A stretch of DNA of 64,000 nucleotides, from the NCBI GenBank assembly GCA_023053575.1, contig JAKZAP010000058.1, forward strand, positions 248,001 through 312,000, in the 5' to 3' direction. Positions 22,390 through 32,848 of the stretch are shown in pieces. The notes under the pieces are model-generated. The model had not been told where the DNA came from, did no database searches, and was given only the letters and a program-made list of their open reading frames with translations. This DNA is from Branchinecta lynchi (taxonomy: Eukaryota; Arthropoda; Branchiopoda; Anostraca; Branchinectidae). Numbering within the stretch: the stretch's first letter is position 1; each line of letters opens with the position of its first letter. The position numbers were made by a program, and so were the translations under genes.

Positions 22390-22975
22390 CTCACAACCTA
22401 AAAAGACCAAGTTCATATCATGTTTCAATATACTACGACAAGAATGAGGTTCCGACTCTATATTTCCAAAGAAAAATGACTGGCTTTGTGAAAAAAGCCA
22501 TGGAGAATAGAAAGCCATACAGCCTGGAACATACTCAGCCTTAGGTCCTTGCAAATAGCTAGCCTACCAAGAAAATAGTTAATCCCAGAAGCAATCCTTG
22601 GACTTTTTGCCTTTGCAGATCCTGTGATTTCTGGGAATAGCCTACACCTTGTTTACAATCTTGTTTGCATGCTTGTTGTTGTTGTTACCAGCTATAATCT
22701 TACACACTGCAACAGAGAAGTCTGTTGCTTTGCCTTCAAATATGAAACAAGCAAGCCTCAATGTACTTTGACGAGAATGTTAGTCCAATTCTGTATTTCT
22801 GAAGAAAATGGACTGGCATCGACCTGCCTGTACCATGTGAAAAGAGCCAACAAGGGAATGGAATGCCAGACAGCCTGGAACATACTCAGCCTTAGGTCCC
22901 TTGCAAAAAGCTAGCACACCAAGCAAATAATCGATCATCACATCAATCCTTGCACTGTTTGCCTTTGCAGATACC
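22390..22975 (+). repeat. Diverged tandem duplication, period about 355 bp
   Basis: AGCCTGGAACATACTCAGCC, CTTAGGTCC-TTGCAAA-AGCTAGC and TTGCCTTTGCAGAT each occur twice (about 22525 and 22875). Both copies end in an acceptor-like TTTGCCTTTGCAG. No coding frame recognised. Confidence 0.65.
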
Positions 22976-22979
22976 TACT

Positions 22980-23520
22980 GTGGATTCTTTCGTACACAGT
23001 GCATATTCTATATTCTTGTTTGCTTTATTTTCACAAATGAAATCAGTAAATGAACAGGCTTAAAAACAAACCTAACCAGTAAGCCCATAATGACACCATC
23101 TGCACAGACAGTAGACCAACATAGATCATGCAGAAGCAAAATGTCAACGTGCAGAATCGCAACTCATTGGTAACTGTTGAATATTTTCTTGATAAGAAAA
23201 ACCCAATAAGAATCGCTTTGTAGTAGGCTAGGTCATCAAAATAGACATTACATATGTCAGGTTTTTATGAGAAAAAAATTAGCAATGGTTGGTTTACTAG
23301 GAGGTAATCAAGACTCTCAACCATACAAACAACAGGGATGACTTTGTTATGTATATCTTGTACCATGCTGATTCGCCGCTCCCTGTTTGAGACCAAACCA
23401 GTCTTACTGCTTGAGACGTTTGGGTAGCATGTAAAAACATGGTCTGGCTCTTCAAAGAAACTATCTAGTCATACTTCTTGGTGAGGCCACATATAAATGT
23501 TTGGAGGAACTGTGACAAGA
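22980..23520. other. No recognised feature
   Basis: AT-rich unique-looking sequence between the tandem duplication and the 23.5 kb MITE, possibly intronic for the plus-strand gene. The same applies to 24310-24480 and 24780-25160. Confidence 0.3.
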
Positions 23521-23526
23521 TAACTA

Positions 23527-23821
23527 CACTGTAAATGTCTCTCCTACATCGGACTTTGGTGGTTGCACATCACACATCATCAGAGAGTTAAAATCCGAAT
23601 TCGGAGGGTTAAAATCCGAATTCGGAGAGTTAGAATCCGATACAGGATTAGAACGCTAGAATGCAAAATACTGCAGACTAGGATAACTTAATCTGCAGCA
23701 TTTCGCATTTTAGCGTTTTAATCCTGTATTCGGATTTTAACTCTCCGAATTCGAAATAAAAATCATCGACTTGGTGATGTGCAACCTCTAAAGACCGATG
23801 TAGGAGAGACTTTTTACAGTG
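23527..23821. mobile_element. TA-flanked MITE upstream of exon 23867
   Basis: 295 bp, ends CACTGTAAATGTCTCTCC and the inverted GAGAGACTTTTTACAGTG, flanked by TA. It holds internal repeats of AAATCCGAATTCGGAG, themselves inverted at the far side. Confidence 0.75.
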
Positions 23822-23866
23822 TAATTGGCTAGAAATTCCATCCTTTGAAAACTGTTTCTATTTTAG

Positions 23867-23954
23867 GTTGAAGTGCAGTCGAGCCTTGAGAAGTTCAGAA
23901 CACCCTTCCAAGATCAACCCATAGTTACTACCCCCCAGCAATCAGAGGACACAG
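23867..23954 (+). CDS. Candidate internal exon (same plus-strand gene)
   Basis: 88 bp between acceptor CTGTTTCTATTTTAG and donor GTGACT, phase 0 to phase 1: VEVQSSLEKFRTPFQDQPI followed by VTTPQQSEDT. Clear coding character, no repeat match. It lies 45 bp after a TA-flanked MITE. Its phase 1 end matches the next block. Confidence 0.45.
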
Positions 23955-23993
23955 GTGACTAAAGGCAATCACTTTTCTGCGCCGCATCTATAG

Positions 23994-24051
23994 AAGCTTT
24001 GTTGGTAACAGCTGGTTTCAACCAACTTGATGAAGAAGAGTATCACATTAG
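23994..24051 (+). CDS. Candidate internal exon (same plus-strand gene)
   Basis: 58 bp from acceptor CGCCGCATCTATAG to donor GTAGGT; entered in phase 1 it reads EALLVTAGFNQLDEEEYHI and ends in phase 2. The implied intron to the previous exon is only 39 bp and contains an in-frame stop. That is shorter than usual in animals and is the main doubt. Confidence 0.4.
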
Positions 24052-24480
24052 GTAGGTTTCTAGCTTTTCAGTTGTAGATCTTGCATTGGCATTTGTGACA
24101 CATGTATTAGGATTCTTTTTTTTTTTAGGTATTCTGGGGGTGTTTTCAGGGGGACAAATAAAATGGGAGGATAGTCAAACAGGCCAATACTGTTGGCTCA
24201 TTGGTGCGAAAACTGGTTATGCAAATTTTGCCGAGTTTGCCATCCAGGGTGAGGGGCTTAAGGAGAGGCCAAGAAAAGCTACAGCCTTGTGTAATTTTCT
24301 GTAAGGAAAGCTAAGTTGTAAAGTAGTCAAATATCCCAAAACAGCAGAAACACTCTGTAGTGCGAGGTGTCCTTTAAGACATAATAAGGGAATATATGAG
24401 AAGAATGCAAAACGAGCTTTAATTGTTTCTGTCAGTGGTTAAAAATGCAACCCCTGTTACAAATGAAACTTCAGTATTCG

Positions 24481-24776
24481 GGAATTCGCCATATTCCGGT
24501 TCACCGCTTCTAAGCGGACTAGTTTCTGTAAATCCCCCTCTACCTCACCACCGCAATTGACAGAGTAAAATAGATCCACAGGTTCATGAGTAGAAAACCT
24601 GCAATCTGAGTCCCTAATGGAGGTTTTGCTTATGTCTCAGTAGCAGAAACTGAAAGTTACCCAATACCTTATGAATCCGACTGCTTAGTGTGTCTATACG
24701 AGTACTGATTCTGAGACAATGGGGGATTGGCAGAAACTAGTCCACTTGGAGCGCTGAACTGGTGTAAGGCGAATTG
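24481..24776. mobile_element. MITE with TIR around GGACTAGTTTCTG, copy 1
   Basis: Inverted ends AATTCGCC..GGTTCACCGC..GCGGACTAGTTTCTG and CAGAAACTAGTCCAC..GCGCTGAACTGG..GGCGAATT. A second copy is at 61437-61720. Lies between candidate exons at 24.05 and 25.55 kb. Confidence 0.7.
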
Positions 24777-25164
24777 CGAGTTGAGTGTTCACACCTCAGA
24801 AGCTACTTACAAGGGCTTGGATGTTCAAAAAGCCCTTATTCACCTACGTGTTTGCAGATGGTAATTATCATGCCGGTAGCTAATGGCAAGAATTTGTTAG
24901 CTAGGATTGAATCTTTCAAGCTTGTTCATTAGCATAGCCCCTCCCCCCTCCCAGGATGTTAGTTACACCCCTGTCAAGGTGTAAGTCGAAACTAACTCCC
25001 CTTCATCCTCACGAAAATCATACATTTCTTCATATTACCTTTCTTGCCCAAAACTAGTATCTACTTTGAAAGCAAATATTCGTTGTATTTTGGTTCCAGT
25101 TTTTTTTGGACCAGGTTTGCTTCGTCCTTACTAAAATTATGTAATACTTCTTTCACTTTTACTC

Positions 25165-25380
25165 CCTTTCTTGCTCTTCCTTGCAATGCTTATTATGCAT
25201 AACATATACGAGACATATTACACCCATAACGATAACATATTCACCCATAACGAGTTTCAAACACAACAGATTACATCCAAGGTGTTGTCTGTTGAGTGTT
25301 GTCCATTGGACCTGAGCATCCTTGTGTTATCTGTTATGAAACTACTGACAGTGTTCAGTATTTTGAAAATAATATAATCT
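25165..25380 (+). repeat. Dispersed repeat family 4
   Basis: Contains TGTTGTCTGTTGAG and ATCCTTGTGTTATCTGTTATG, shared with 59435-59660 (inverted) and 60770-60870. The ORF across it is not a gene. Confidence 0.6.
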
Positions 25381-25550
25381 ATATACTAATAAACGGGGTA
25401 TTTTGGGGGGTTAATTAACTATGTGAGGACTGCTCAGTGCTCAGATAGCTGTGTGTTTGAAGAAGAAGACGGGGAAGCCATAGAGAAACAGTAGCATGAA
25501 GCTTTATATTCAAACATAAACTTGCATTCTAATTTTATGATTACTTTCAG

Positions 25551-25673
25551 GATAATATGGACCTGGCGATTTCAGCCTTGCAGGCTTGCCTTGTGCCAGT
25601 TACATTCGAACAGCTGTGTTGGTCATCATCAGTCAAAACTGCACCTGATTGGATGAAATTTAGTGAAGCATAA
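25551..25673 (+). CDS. Candidate terminal exon with stop (same plus-strand gene)
   Basis: After acceptor TGATTACTTTCAG an open phase 0 frame of 40 codons ends in TAA: DNMDLAISALQACLVPVTF, then EQLCWSSSVKTAPDWMKF, then SEA. It looks like a genuine C-terminus. No family is recognised. An exon supplying the phase change between 24051 and 25551 was not identified; a weak candidate acceptor is the T-run plus AG at about 24129. Confidence 0.45.
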   Translation, partial: DNMDLAISALQACLVPVTFEQLCWSSSVKTAPDWMKFSEA

Positions 25674-25999
25674 TGGGCTTGCAATGTTTTGAAACTCATG
25701 AAGCTAAAGAGATATACGGTTTTATTCTAAGTGCTTCATTGTGTTTTTGGCGTAAAATAGTAAAAAAATATAGACTGGTCTTTATTCTGAGCAGCTGCAT
25801 TTCAGTAGTTTGGCCTAAGAAATGGGCTACTTGTCTGGACAAACATGGTTTGTAGACTGATACAATTTTTTAGCATCTTGATGGTTGTCAGGGTTTGGAC
25901 ACAGTGGATGGAAGGCAAACTGAGCTGAAGGTGAAACCTGGAATGTGCTTAGAATGGTGGGTGCTAAAGGTGCTAAAACATTGTTCAGGTAAGGTGCGT

Positions 26000-27830
26000 T
26001 AAATATTGGTCCTTAACCACAGGGTTAAGAGACACCAGCGGTTCAAATCAAATATCAATACTGCACCCAACGTAACAAAGGTGCCAAAATGCTAGTATAT
26101 GTACTAATTGCTAGGTTTCATCCAAGACTTGAACAGTTTAGGCTCTGTTCCCCCTTGCTCTGTTTCTTCTTTCAAGGTTCCAAGCTTTCACAAAACAACA
26201 CAACAGTCTGAAACTCAACATATTTTTGTCAATAGGTAACGAGCGTGTACATACTTTATCAGATTTTTTTTCCTTCACAGATACTTCAAGCACTCAAACC
26301 GACAGACAACTCATTCCATTTTTTTTTTGTTTACCTCACAGTTGGTCGATTTGAACCAGCAAATTAAAGAAGGAAAAATTTAAATTCAAAGAATATAGGT
26401 AAAAACAACTTTTCATTTTGTGACAGGAAAATTGCTGCAAGAGACTCCTATTTACTGATACGAAATTTGATATTTCACTATATTGTCAACTGTTTTGTAA
26501 ACAGGGCCAAGATATGGAAAATTTAGAGAGGTGTCCAAATAAGCATGCTGCTACTGTTCTATCTGCATTGTACAGGCAAATCCTAGGGATTACTGAATGG
26601 TGGGAAATAGAACAGAAAATTTATAGTATTGGGTCTGAATGGTTTTGACAAGGTTATGCAGTCCCACTGAATATTTTCGGCTCTGTTTTTTTTTCAAAGC
26701 TCCAAGCATTCACAAACAAACATATAACAGTCTGGAAATTAACATATTTTTTTGTCAACATATAACAAATCAGATTTTTTCCTTGACTGGTAGGTCAGAC
26801 ACTCAAACTAGCCGACAACTTCGTAAAAATTATTTTACCTTGCTGCTAGTTCATTTAAACCAGCAAATGAAAGAAGGAAGAGTTTAGAATTTGCGAAAAA
26901 CTTTTTCATAAGCAAGAAAGAGTGGAATACAGCAAAGTTAGGGGAAAAAAGTGTGAAAGGCGTTGAATCGCATACTCTGCATTAAAGGAGGGGTTGACAA
27001 CCTCAAGAAGTCTTGCCTTCAGAATAATCTATCTGGCTAAAAACGGAACCAACAAATATGACAAACACACTAGATCGAAGCTAATTGAATGGTTTACAAA
27101 ATTGACAGATAAATATTGCTTCAGTATTTCTAGTTAAACATATTTTCTTTTCAGAAAAGATCCCTTCAGTTACCAAAGTCGATGACCCGAAAATTCCTTT
27201 ACAAAGCAGCTTGAAAACAAAGAAAAGGCACATAATTTGAGTATTTTGAACACATTAATAAGGGTTCGAGCCCAAGAGCCAGAAGTTTTTTTTTTTTATT
27301 AAAAAAAGTCATATTTTACCTCTTGACCGTCAGACAGCATGCACATTTCATTTAAACATTTTCGCTGAAACATTGAGTTAGTGTAAAATGAGGTCAGGTA
27401 CGTACCCCTCCTTTCCCTGCATTGTACAACAATACAAGCAAATTCTAGTGATTACTGAAATGTCATGCAATTCTACATTCCATATTTTTGAAACAAATCT
27501 TATTATTAGGATAGAACGGTTCCGACAGTGTTAGGCCATTTAGCAGCCATACAGTCCCCCTCAATCTGCCCTCAATCCTGACTGAATCGGCCGTTCTTAG
27601 TGATTCAAAGGAATAAGGAAGGATTTACCTCAGATAAGTTACAGGTGGCAAAGGTTTGTCGAATGTTGGTCCGTAACCACAAGGTTGAGAGAGACCAGTA
27701 ATTTAATTAAACACTGTATCTCCCACCAACCCTGTACTAAAGGTGCCAAGACATTGCTAAAGGTGTTCCATCTGATGCAACAGTTGCTGATGATGAAAAT
27801 CGGGCAGCCACTATCAATACACAAGACACC
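26000..27830 (+). repeat. Diverged internal duplications
   Basis: 26130-26370 matches 26660-26885 (TTCGGCTCTGTT..CTCCAAGC-TTCACAAA..CAGTCTG-AA and GAACCAGCAAAT-AAAGAAGG). 25990-26090 matches 27640-27760 (TTGGTCC-TAACCACA-GGTT). Age appears high. Confidence 0.6.
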
Positions 27831-28137
27831 TCACTAGCAGAAACGACGTTCCGCCATATCTAGTTTGTTTTTGGCCCTGCAGACACTTTTTTGTTTATTT
27901 GGTACACGATCACGCCTGTATGGAATTCCGTCACAATTTAGTCTACACCGGTTTATTTATTTGTTTGCTGCTGGTGTTGTTGCCAAATGTTCCAGGCACC
28001 ATAGAGCTATCACAAAAACGGGAAGAGCGGCAAGCACAATGGTATAATCGCTTATTCGGAAATATTAGAAAAACAAACTAACCCTTTTTCAACGGGTTTT
28101 CAAGATTATTTAAGTGAACAAGTGATGGGTAACTAGA

Positions 28138-28660
28138 TTGTTGTATCCTAGACCTTTTCGGTTAAACTTTAAAGAGTTGACATCGGGGCTATGGAAACTT
28201 TTTAAGGCTGACCTTGATGTACGCGTTCAGCTGTTTAGAACGTACTGCTATCATCTTTTTGCTTTTGCATTGGTAATTAATGTTACCGCTAAGAGTCTTA
28301 GCAACGCTAAAATAAGTTATAACAGTTTGTTCCGGTGTTCGTTTAATAGCTTCCATGTATTGGGAGTGTTTCTTCGGAGCTCGTTTCGAGAAGATGCCTC
28401 ACTTGTGATGAAATTCGCAGTAAGGGTAGAGCGGCACTTCTGTGCCGTCTTTTGGATTCAAAGATTGAGTTTATTAAATTTGCCACTGTGCCAGTTTTTC
28501 ATTGCCTGCCTGCATGGCAGTCTCTTCTTGCTGGAACGCCACAGCAGGAACAGACTGCATGATTTTGTTGTTGTTTTCTTTTCTGTGTGTTTTCTTTTTC
28601 CTCTATGGCACTTTGCTGGATTAAAAGTATTCATTCATTCATCTCTATCGACCTTAAAGT
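28138..28660 (+). mobile_element. 3' end of a LINE-2-type element
   Basis: Open frame containing LFKADLDVRVQLFRTYCY, typical of the domain after RT in non-LTR elements, then a 3' end with ATTCATTCATTC tetranucleotide repeats. It interrupts another dispersed repeat (4085-4400 family), whose parts flank it at 28090-28137 and 28860-29045. Confidence 0.55.
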
Positions 28661-29124
28661 GCGGATCATCACGGCCAAATGCAGAAATAAAATAGTTTTA
28701 AAGAACAATACAATCTCGTGATTTCCAAGGACCCATGGCCATTCTTATCTCAAGGATTTTGCTTACGAATAATCACAACATACCCACGAATTGACGAATT
28801 CCTACAATAGTCGAAAACTCGTTTCATCCCAACAGTCCGAAAACGCGAAATAGGAGAATTGCGAGGAGAATCGTGACAAGAATTAGGACCAAAAACGCAA
28901 CTGTTGTTTCGTTTTGTTCCTACGAAGTTTTAGCGCTACTTCGGTCGTACCGAGTTTTGCCCGTCACGCAACTCAAAGTTGGCCAGAATCTTCAACGTCC
29001 CCTGAGAACTCTTTCACGCACAAGGATATGAGAATCTTATGTAAATATTCTTTGAGCCCAAGCTGACTTTCAAACATTTATTCAAACAATGTTTACAACG
29101 GCTACGTCAGCTACGATTCTTCAT

Positions 29125-29168
29125 CAGCGATATTTCGGCCTTTCTTGGCAAGGGTCCTCGTCAGGCTG
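29125..29168 (-). ncRNA. Hammerhead-ribozyme-like motif a
   Basis: The minus strand reads CAGC-CTGACGA, a stem II (GGACCCTT..AAAGGCC, one mismatch), GAAA, TATC, GCTG. Stem I CAGC/GCTG pairs. CTGANGA and GAAA are the invariant hammerhead core, in type I order. Stem III is the self-complementary ATAT, which would need a dimer. Activity is not shown. Confidence 0.6.
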
Positions 29169-29364
29169 TCAATCCTCTGGTTCAACTTCGGAGAAGGAAA
29201 CAAACCTGTAATCATTTACCTGTCAACAGATTACAGGTTTTCTTTCCTTCCCCGAAGTTGAACCAGAGGATTCAACTTCGGGGAAGGAAACAAACCTGTA
29301 ATCATTTACCTGTCATCAGATTACAGGCTTTCTTTCCTTCCCCGAAGTTGAACCAGAGGATTGA

Positions 29365-29408
29365 CAGCCTGACGAGGACCCTTGCCAAGAAGGGCCGAAA
29401 TATCGATG
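29365..29408 (+). ncRNA. Hammerhead-ribozyme-like motif b
   Basis: CTGACGA at 29369, stem II GG-CCCTT/AAGGG-CC, GAAA at 29397-29400, then TATC. Core intact; stem I weak (mismatch at the second pair). Inverted partner of motif a. Confidence 0.55.
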
Positions 29409-29983
29409 ACGAAGAATCGTAGCTGACGTAGCCGTTGTAAACATTGTTTGAATAAAAGAGAATCTTTTGCCATATGAGCTTCCAAGTCTTGTTCTATTTT
29501 CCAGCAAAATATCATGCCATAGGCGGATCCGACCAATCACGTTACAGAGATGAGTAGTGACCACGCTTACTACGCTCCCGAGCGTGGTAAGCAAATAGTT
29601 ACTGTTAATTACTATTTTGAGAAGGTTGGAACGGTCAGCGTAGTAACTATTCTTGAGGATGGAACGGAAACAGTAACTAATCGTTACTGTTGTTAGAAGG
29701 GTGGAACACGATGATAACCAATAAAAATTGTATCTGACTGGTTTGTAATTTTCATGCCTCTGACTGAACCAATCACAAACGACGCAAGGAACTCTTAATT
29801 GTGAAGAAGTACTCCCAATATCGAAAGCGGGTACCTCTTGCCATTTGGAAGGAAATTATAGAACACTATCAGGTTTCCGTTCTCCTTGAAGAAAACTCTA
29901 CTCTTACTGCAATATGGATATATGTCTCAAAACCACTATATATTTTTTAGTGCAAAACGGATACATCAGATGAATTGTTTAGA

Positions 29984-30265
29984 GCTATATGTCGGCCCTT
30001 CTTGGCAAGGGTCCTCTTCAGGCGTAGTAACTATGAATCTCTGAGCCCGTGGCATGATATTTTGCTGAAAGCAATAAAATGCGTCCCAGCCCTAGATACC
30101 AAGAAGCCAAACTTCCTGAAGTCATGACTTCAAGTCATGCGTAGTAACTTCGGACAGTTATAAAGTTTTAATTCATCTGAACTTGATGATTGTTAGAGAA
30201 TTTTACGGAATTATTGCTCAGGGCTTGAAGGAGGCCCTTGCCAAGAAGGGCCGAACCATATCTAT
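29984..30265. mobile_element. Inverted-repeat element with decayed hammerhead-like pair, no. 2
   Basis: The minus-strand motif at about 29984-30023 has CTGAAGA but GACA instead of GAAA. The plus-strand motif at about 30221-30262 has TTGAAGG and GAACC. Stem II (GACCCTTGCCAAGAAGGGCC type) is kept in both. The flanking CAAAACGGATACATCAG is shared with the element at 49525. Confidence 0.6.
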
Positions 30266-30506
30266 AATAATATTTAGCTGACGTATGTGGTTTGCACTAT
30301 CAAACATGATTCGCAGTACAGCTTGTGCTGAAGGAATATTACCAGTGTAGGTATGTGAACATAGAAGCTGTGGGGTCAGTTCTCCCACTCTCGGCAAGTT
30401 TATCTGAACAGTTCACTCCCCGCATTGTGGATGAATACTGTTTTGCGTAAGATGAATGATCGAAACAAGCACTTTGTCAACCCTGACAAAACCTGAAATA
30501 ATTCTA

Positions 30507-30749
30507 CTAAATTTTAAAGTAGTAATCTCGGCCTTGGAGCCACCTATCGGTTGACGTGGATACGCTTTTCGATCCCTGTTTCTTCGTCCATGTGACGAAT
30601 GCCGTGTACTTGCTGGATTCGGGCTCTAGTTCCTGTTGAAAGAAGCCATGACCCAAGTCACACTTGCCGAAGAACTTCGATGATTGGAAACTTTTGACCA
30701 CGATGTAGACGGATGCGCATCCCAGTGGTGTTGAAAACTGAAACTTCAA
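30507..30749 (-). pseudogene. Gypsy-type LTR retrotransposon RT fragment
   Basis: The minus frame reads SSKFFGKCDLGHGFFQQEL and then EPESSKYTAFVT, matching the RT palm region (DL--GF-Q--L-PES---TAFVT) of Gypsy-type elements. It is limited to about 50 recognisable codons, with the flanks degenerate. Confidence 0.6.
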
Positions 30750-30800
30750 CTTAAACCAAGGGCGTTGACTTCGTTCAGAGACTCAACACCAAAAGAAGAA

Positions 30801-31122
30801 TTGTGAGGTCGAGAATGGATAAGCTTGCCAGCATGAAGTTTATCTTGTATTAAAATAATTGTTTGTAAATATTCAATTTGTAAATAAGGTTGTTAGTATA
30901 TGCAAGTTTAATGAGGGTTGTAAGTTCAAGTTCAGTAAGGGTCAATGTAAATATTAAGTAGTTTTGGGAATATGTTAAATATGTAAAATGTAAATAAGTG
31001 CCCGTGCTTTAGTGTAATCATCCTTTTGTATAAATCCTTATTGAAGTTGTAGTCCGTCCGATCGAGAGGGCACACTCCCAACCTCAGTCTTTACAATTTA
31101 CTCTAAAAACAAAGACTTAACA
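30801..31122 (+). mobile_element. Possible LTR
   Basis: Begins TGTGAGGTC after a purine-rich AAAAGAAGAAT, has TATAAAT near 31030, and ends ..CTTAACA (TG..CA form). No target duplication or primer site was found, so this is weak. Confidence 0.25.
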
Positions 31123-31327
31123 ATACCTGCGCGGACGGGTTGGAAGTAACTTAAAAAAAAACAGCTTATTTCGCTGAATAACAGACTAAAAATTTCAAGT
31201 CAACTGAAATAAAGCACATTCGTACATTTCGTCGAATTGACACCAGTTTCGACCGCACTGTCACAAGTTCGATAACAGATAATAACACGGACCAACCTTG
31301 TGTTCAATGTTATGTTGGAGGCATTAC

Positions 31328-31349
31328 GTTATGTTTCGCGAAACATAAC
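31328..31349. repeat. Perfect 22 bp palindrome
   Basis: GTTATGTTTCG followed directly by its complement CGAAACATAAC, with no spacer. Confidence 0.9.
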
Positions 31350-31854
31350 ATTTCAAAGGGTCATAGCAGATATGTCTTCTTCAGGACAGGGATGTGCGTA
31401 CGCAAAATGTTAGCCATTTCTGACAAGACTATGAGCGTGTTTCACCCTACTTAACGTAGCTACTACGCATGACTTCAGTTTTTTATATGACCGTTTTAGC
31501 CGTTTCTGTTTTTATTTTACCTGTTTTTTCCGAATTTCCCTTTTTTGTTACGACATATACGACCATTATTAGAGGAAACATAACAACAACAAAAAAACAT
31601 TAGGAGATACAGGACTTTCGACTTACAGACTAAATTATCGGCCTTTGATAACCATTCTAAGCCAGTGAATTTTTGGAAACGTTAATCTGGCTATTTCTTG
31701 TTGGTACCCTTGCCAACAAGGTACCAAAACCCTTGTGGCGCAAATGTATAGTTTGGTCTAAAGTAAATTTTCACTTTTCGGTTAAGGTGCGCACTTCAAG
31801 GGAGCTGGCAGTTCATTTCTGTTCTTTAAGGGATGGTCAGATCTTGAAAGTGAC

Positions 31855-32835
31855 AATTTATGAGCCAATCTTGTCGAGTCTCGAATGTTCCATCCAAGTT
31901 TCACCGTTCAAGCACATCTGGAAGTGCCTTCACTCACGATCACCGGAATTCCAGACCCCACAGTGCACGAATCCGGTCCGTTCTGTCACGGGTGTACATA
32001 GTTCTAGTGCTTGTTCTTCGCAATGCGTTCACTCGAAGCGTGACACAAGATTTCCAGTACTCCCCTCCACCCCCCCCCCCCCCCCCCCCGACATTCATCG
32101 GATCCGGTCCGTACTTGAAATGGGACATCCGAGAAACGATGTCTATCCAAATATCAAGGTTCACTAAGATCCCATCACCCGTTCGAAAGTTATAAATACC
32201 TCAAGATTCCGGATTCCTCCTACCTCCACTCCCCCACGATAGTGGGACCGAGGAACTGACTATTTCCAAGCTAGTTTGTTAATTTTAATTTCTCTGATAT
32301 GCCTGCCAAGTTTCATCGTCCTAGACCACCTGGGAGTACCTTAACTCCGGATCACCGGAATTCCGGAACCCCCTCCAGCTTCCCCCACAGTGCCAAAATT
32401 TGGTCCAGTTCTGTCTATGATGTACCAAGAGCTTGTGCTTGTTCTTCCCACCAAGTTTGATCCTGATCGCTCAACTTTAAGCGTGTCACAAGATTTCCGG
32501 TCCCACCTTCCGACTCCCCCCGCCCCACATTCATCGGATCCGAATCGGACTTGAAATGGAACGGCTGAGACACGAGGTCGTTCGAAATATCAAGTTTCAT
32601 AAAGATCCGATCACCCCTTCCAAACTTATACATATACAGACGTCAATATTTCGGATTCCCCCTCACTCTACTCCCCCCACGGTGGTCGGATTGTCGAAGT
32701 GACTATTTCCAAGTTCGTTTGGTCATATCCCTGATATGCCTGCCAAGTTTCATCATCCTAGCACATCTGGAAGTAGGCTACCCTAACTCGAGAACAGTGG
32801 ACCGACCGAAAAGAGGTCGGAATATGGCACTTTTG
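31855..32835 (-). repeat. Satellite-like array 5 (reverse)
   Basis: 430 bp family on the minus strand; ends at TCGGAATATGGCACTTTTG, the inverse of the hairpin start. Poly-C run at about 32067-32090. Confidence 0.8.
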
Positions 32836-32848
32836 AGAAGCCAATGCT

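Larger units (their letters stand above)
29053..29460. mobile_element. Inverted-repeat element with paired hammerhead-like motifs, no. 1
   Basis: The left arm (29070-29200) is the inverse of the right arm (29325-29455): AACAATGTTTACAACGGCTA...GTCAGCTACGATTCTTC. The centre is a palindromic block of about 90 bp (CAACTTCGG-GAAGG ... CCGAAGTTGAACCAG) duplicated in tandem. Each arm holds one hammerhead-like core. It resembles termini of Penelope-like retroelements, which are known to carry such ribozymes; no Penelope RT is present. Confidence 0.7.

Noticed and set aside
28138..28695. 185-codon plus-strand ORF as a gene
   Set aside because: Its sequence looks like a LINE C-terminal region, and it ends in an ATTC-repeat tail typical of a retrotransposon 3' end.
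29984..30265. Hammerhead-like pair at 30.0-30.26 kb as functional ribozymes
   Set aside because: The invariant GAAA is changed to GACA and GAAC and the CTGANGA core is altered, so they are listed only as decayed relatives.
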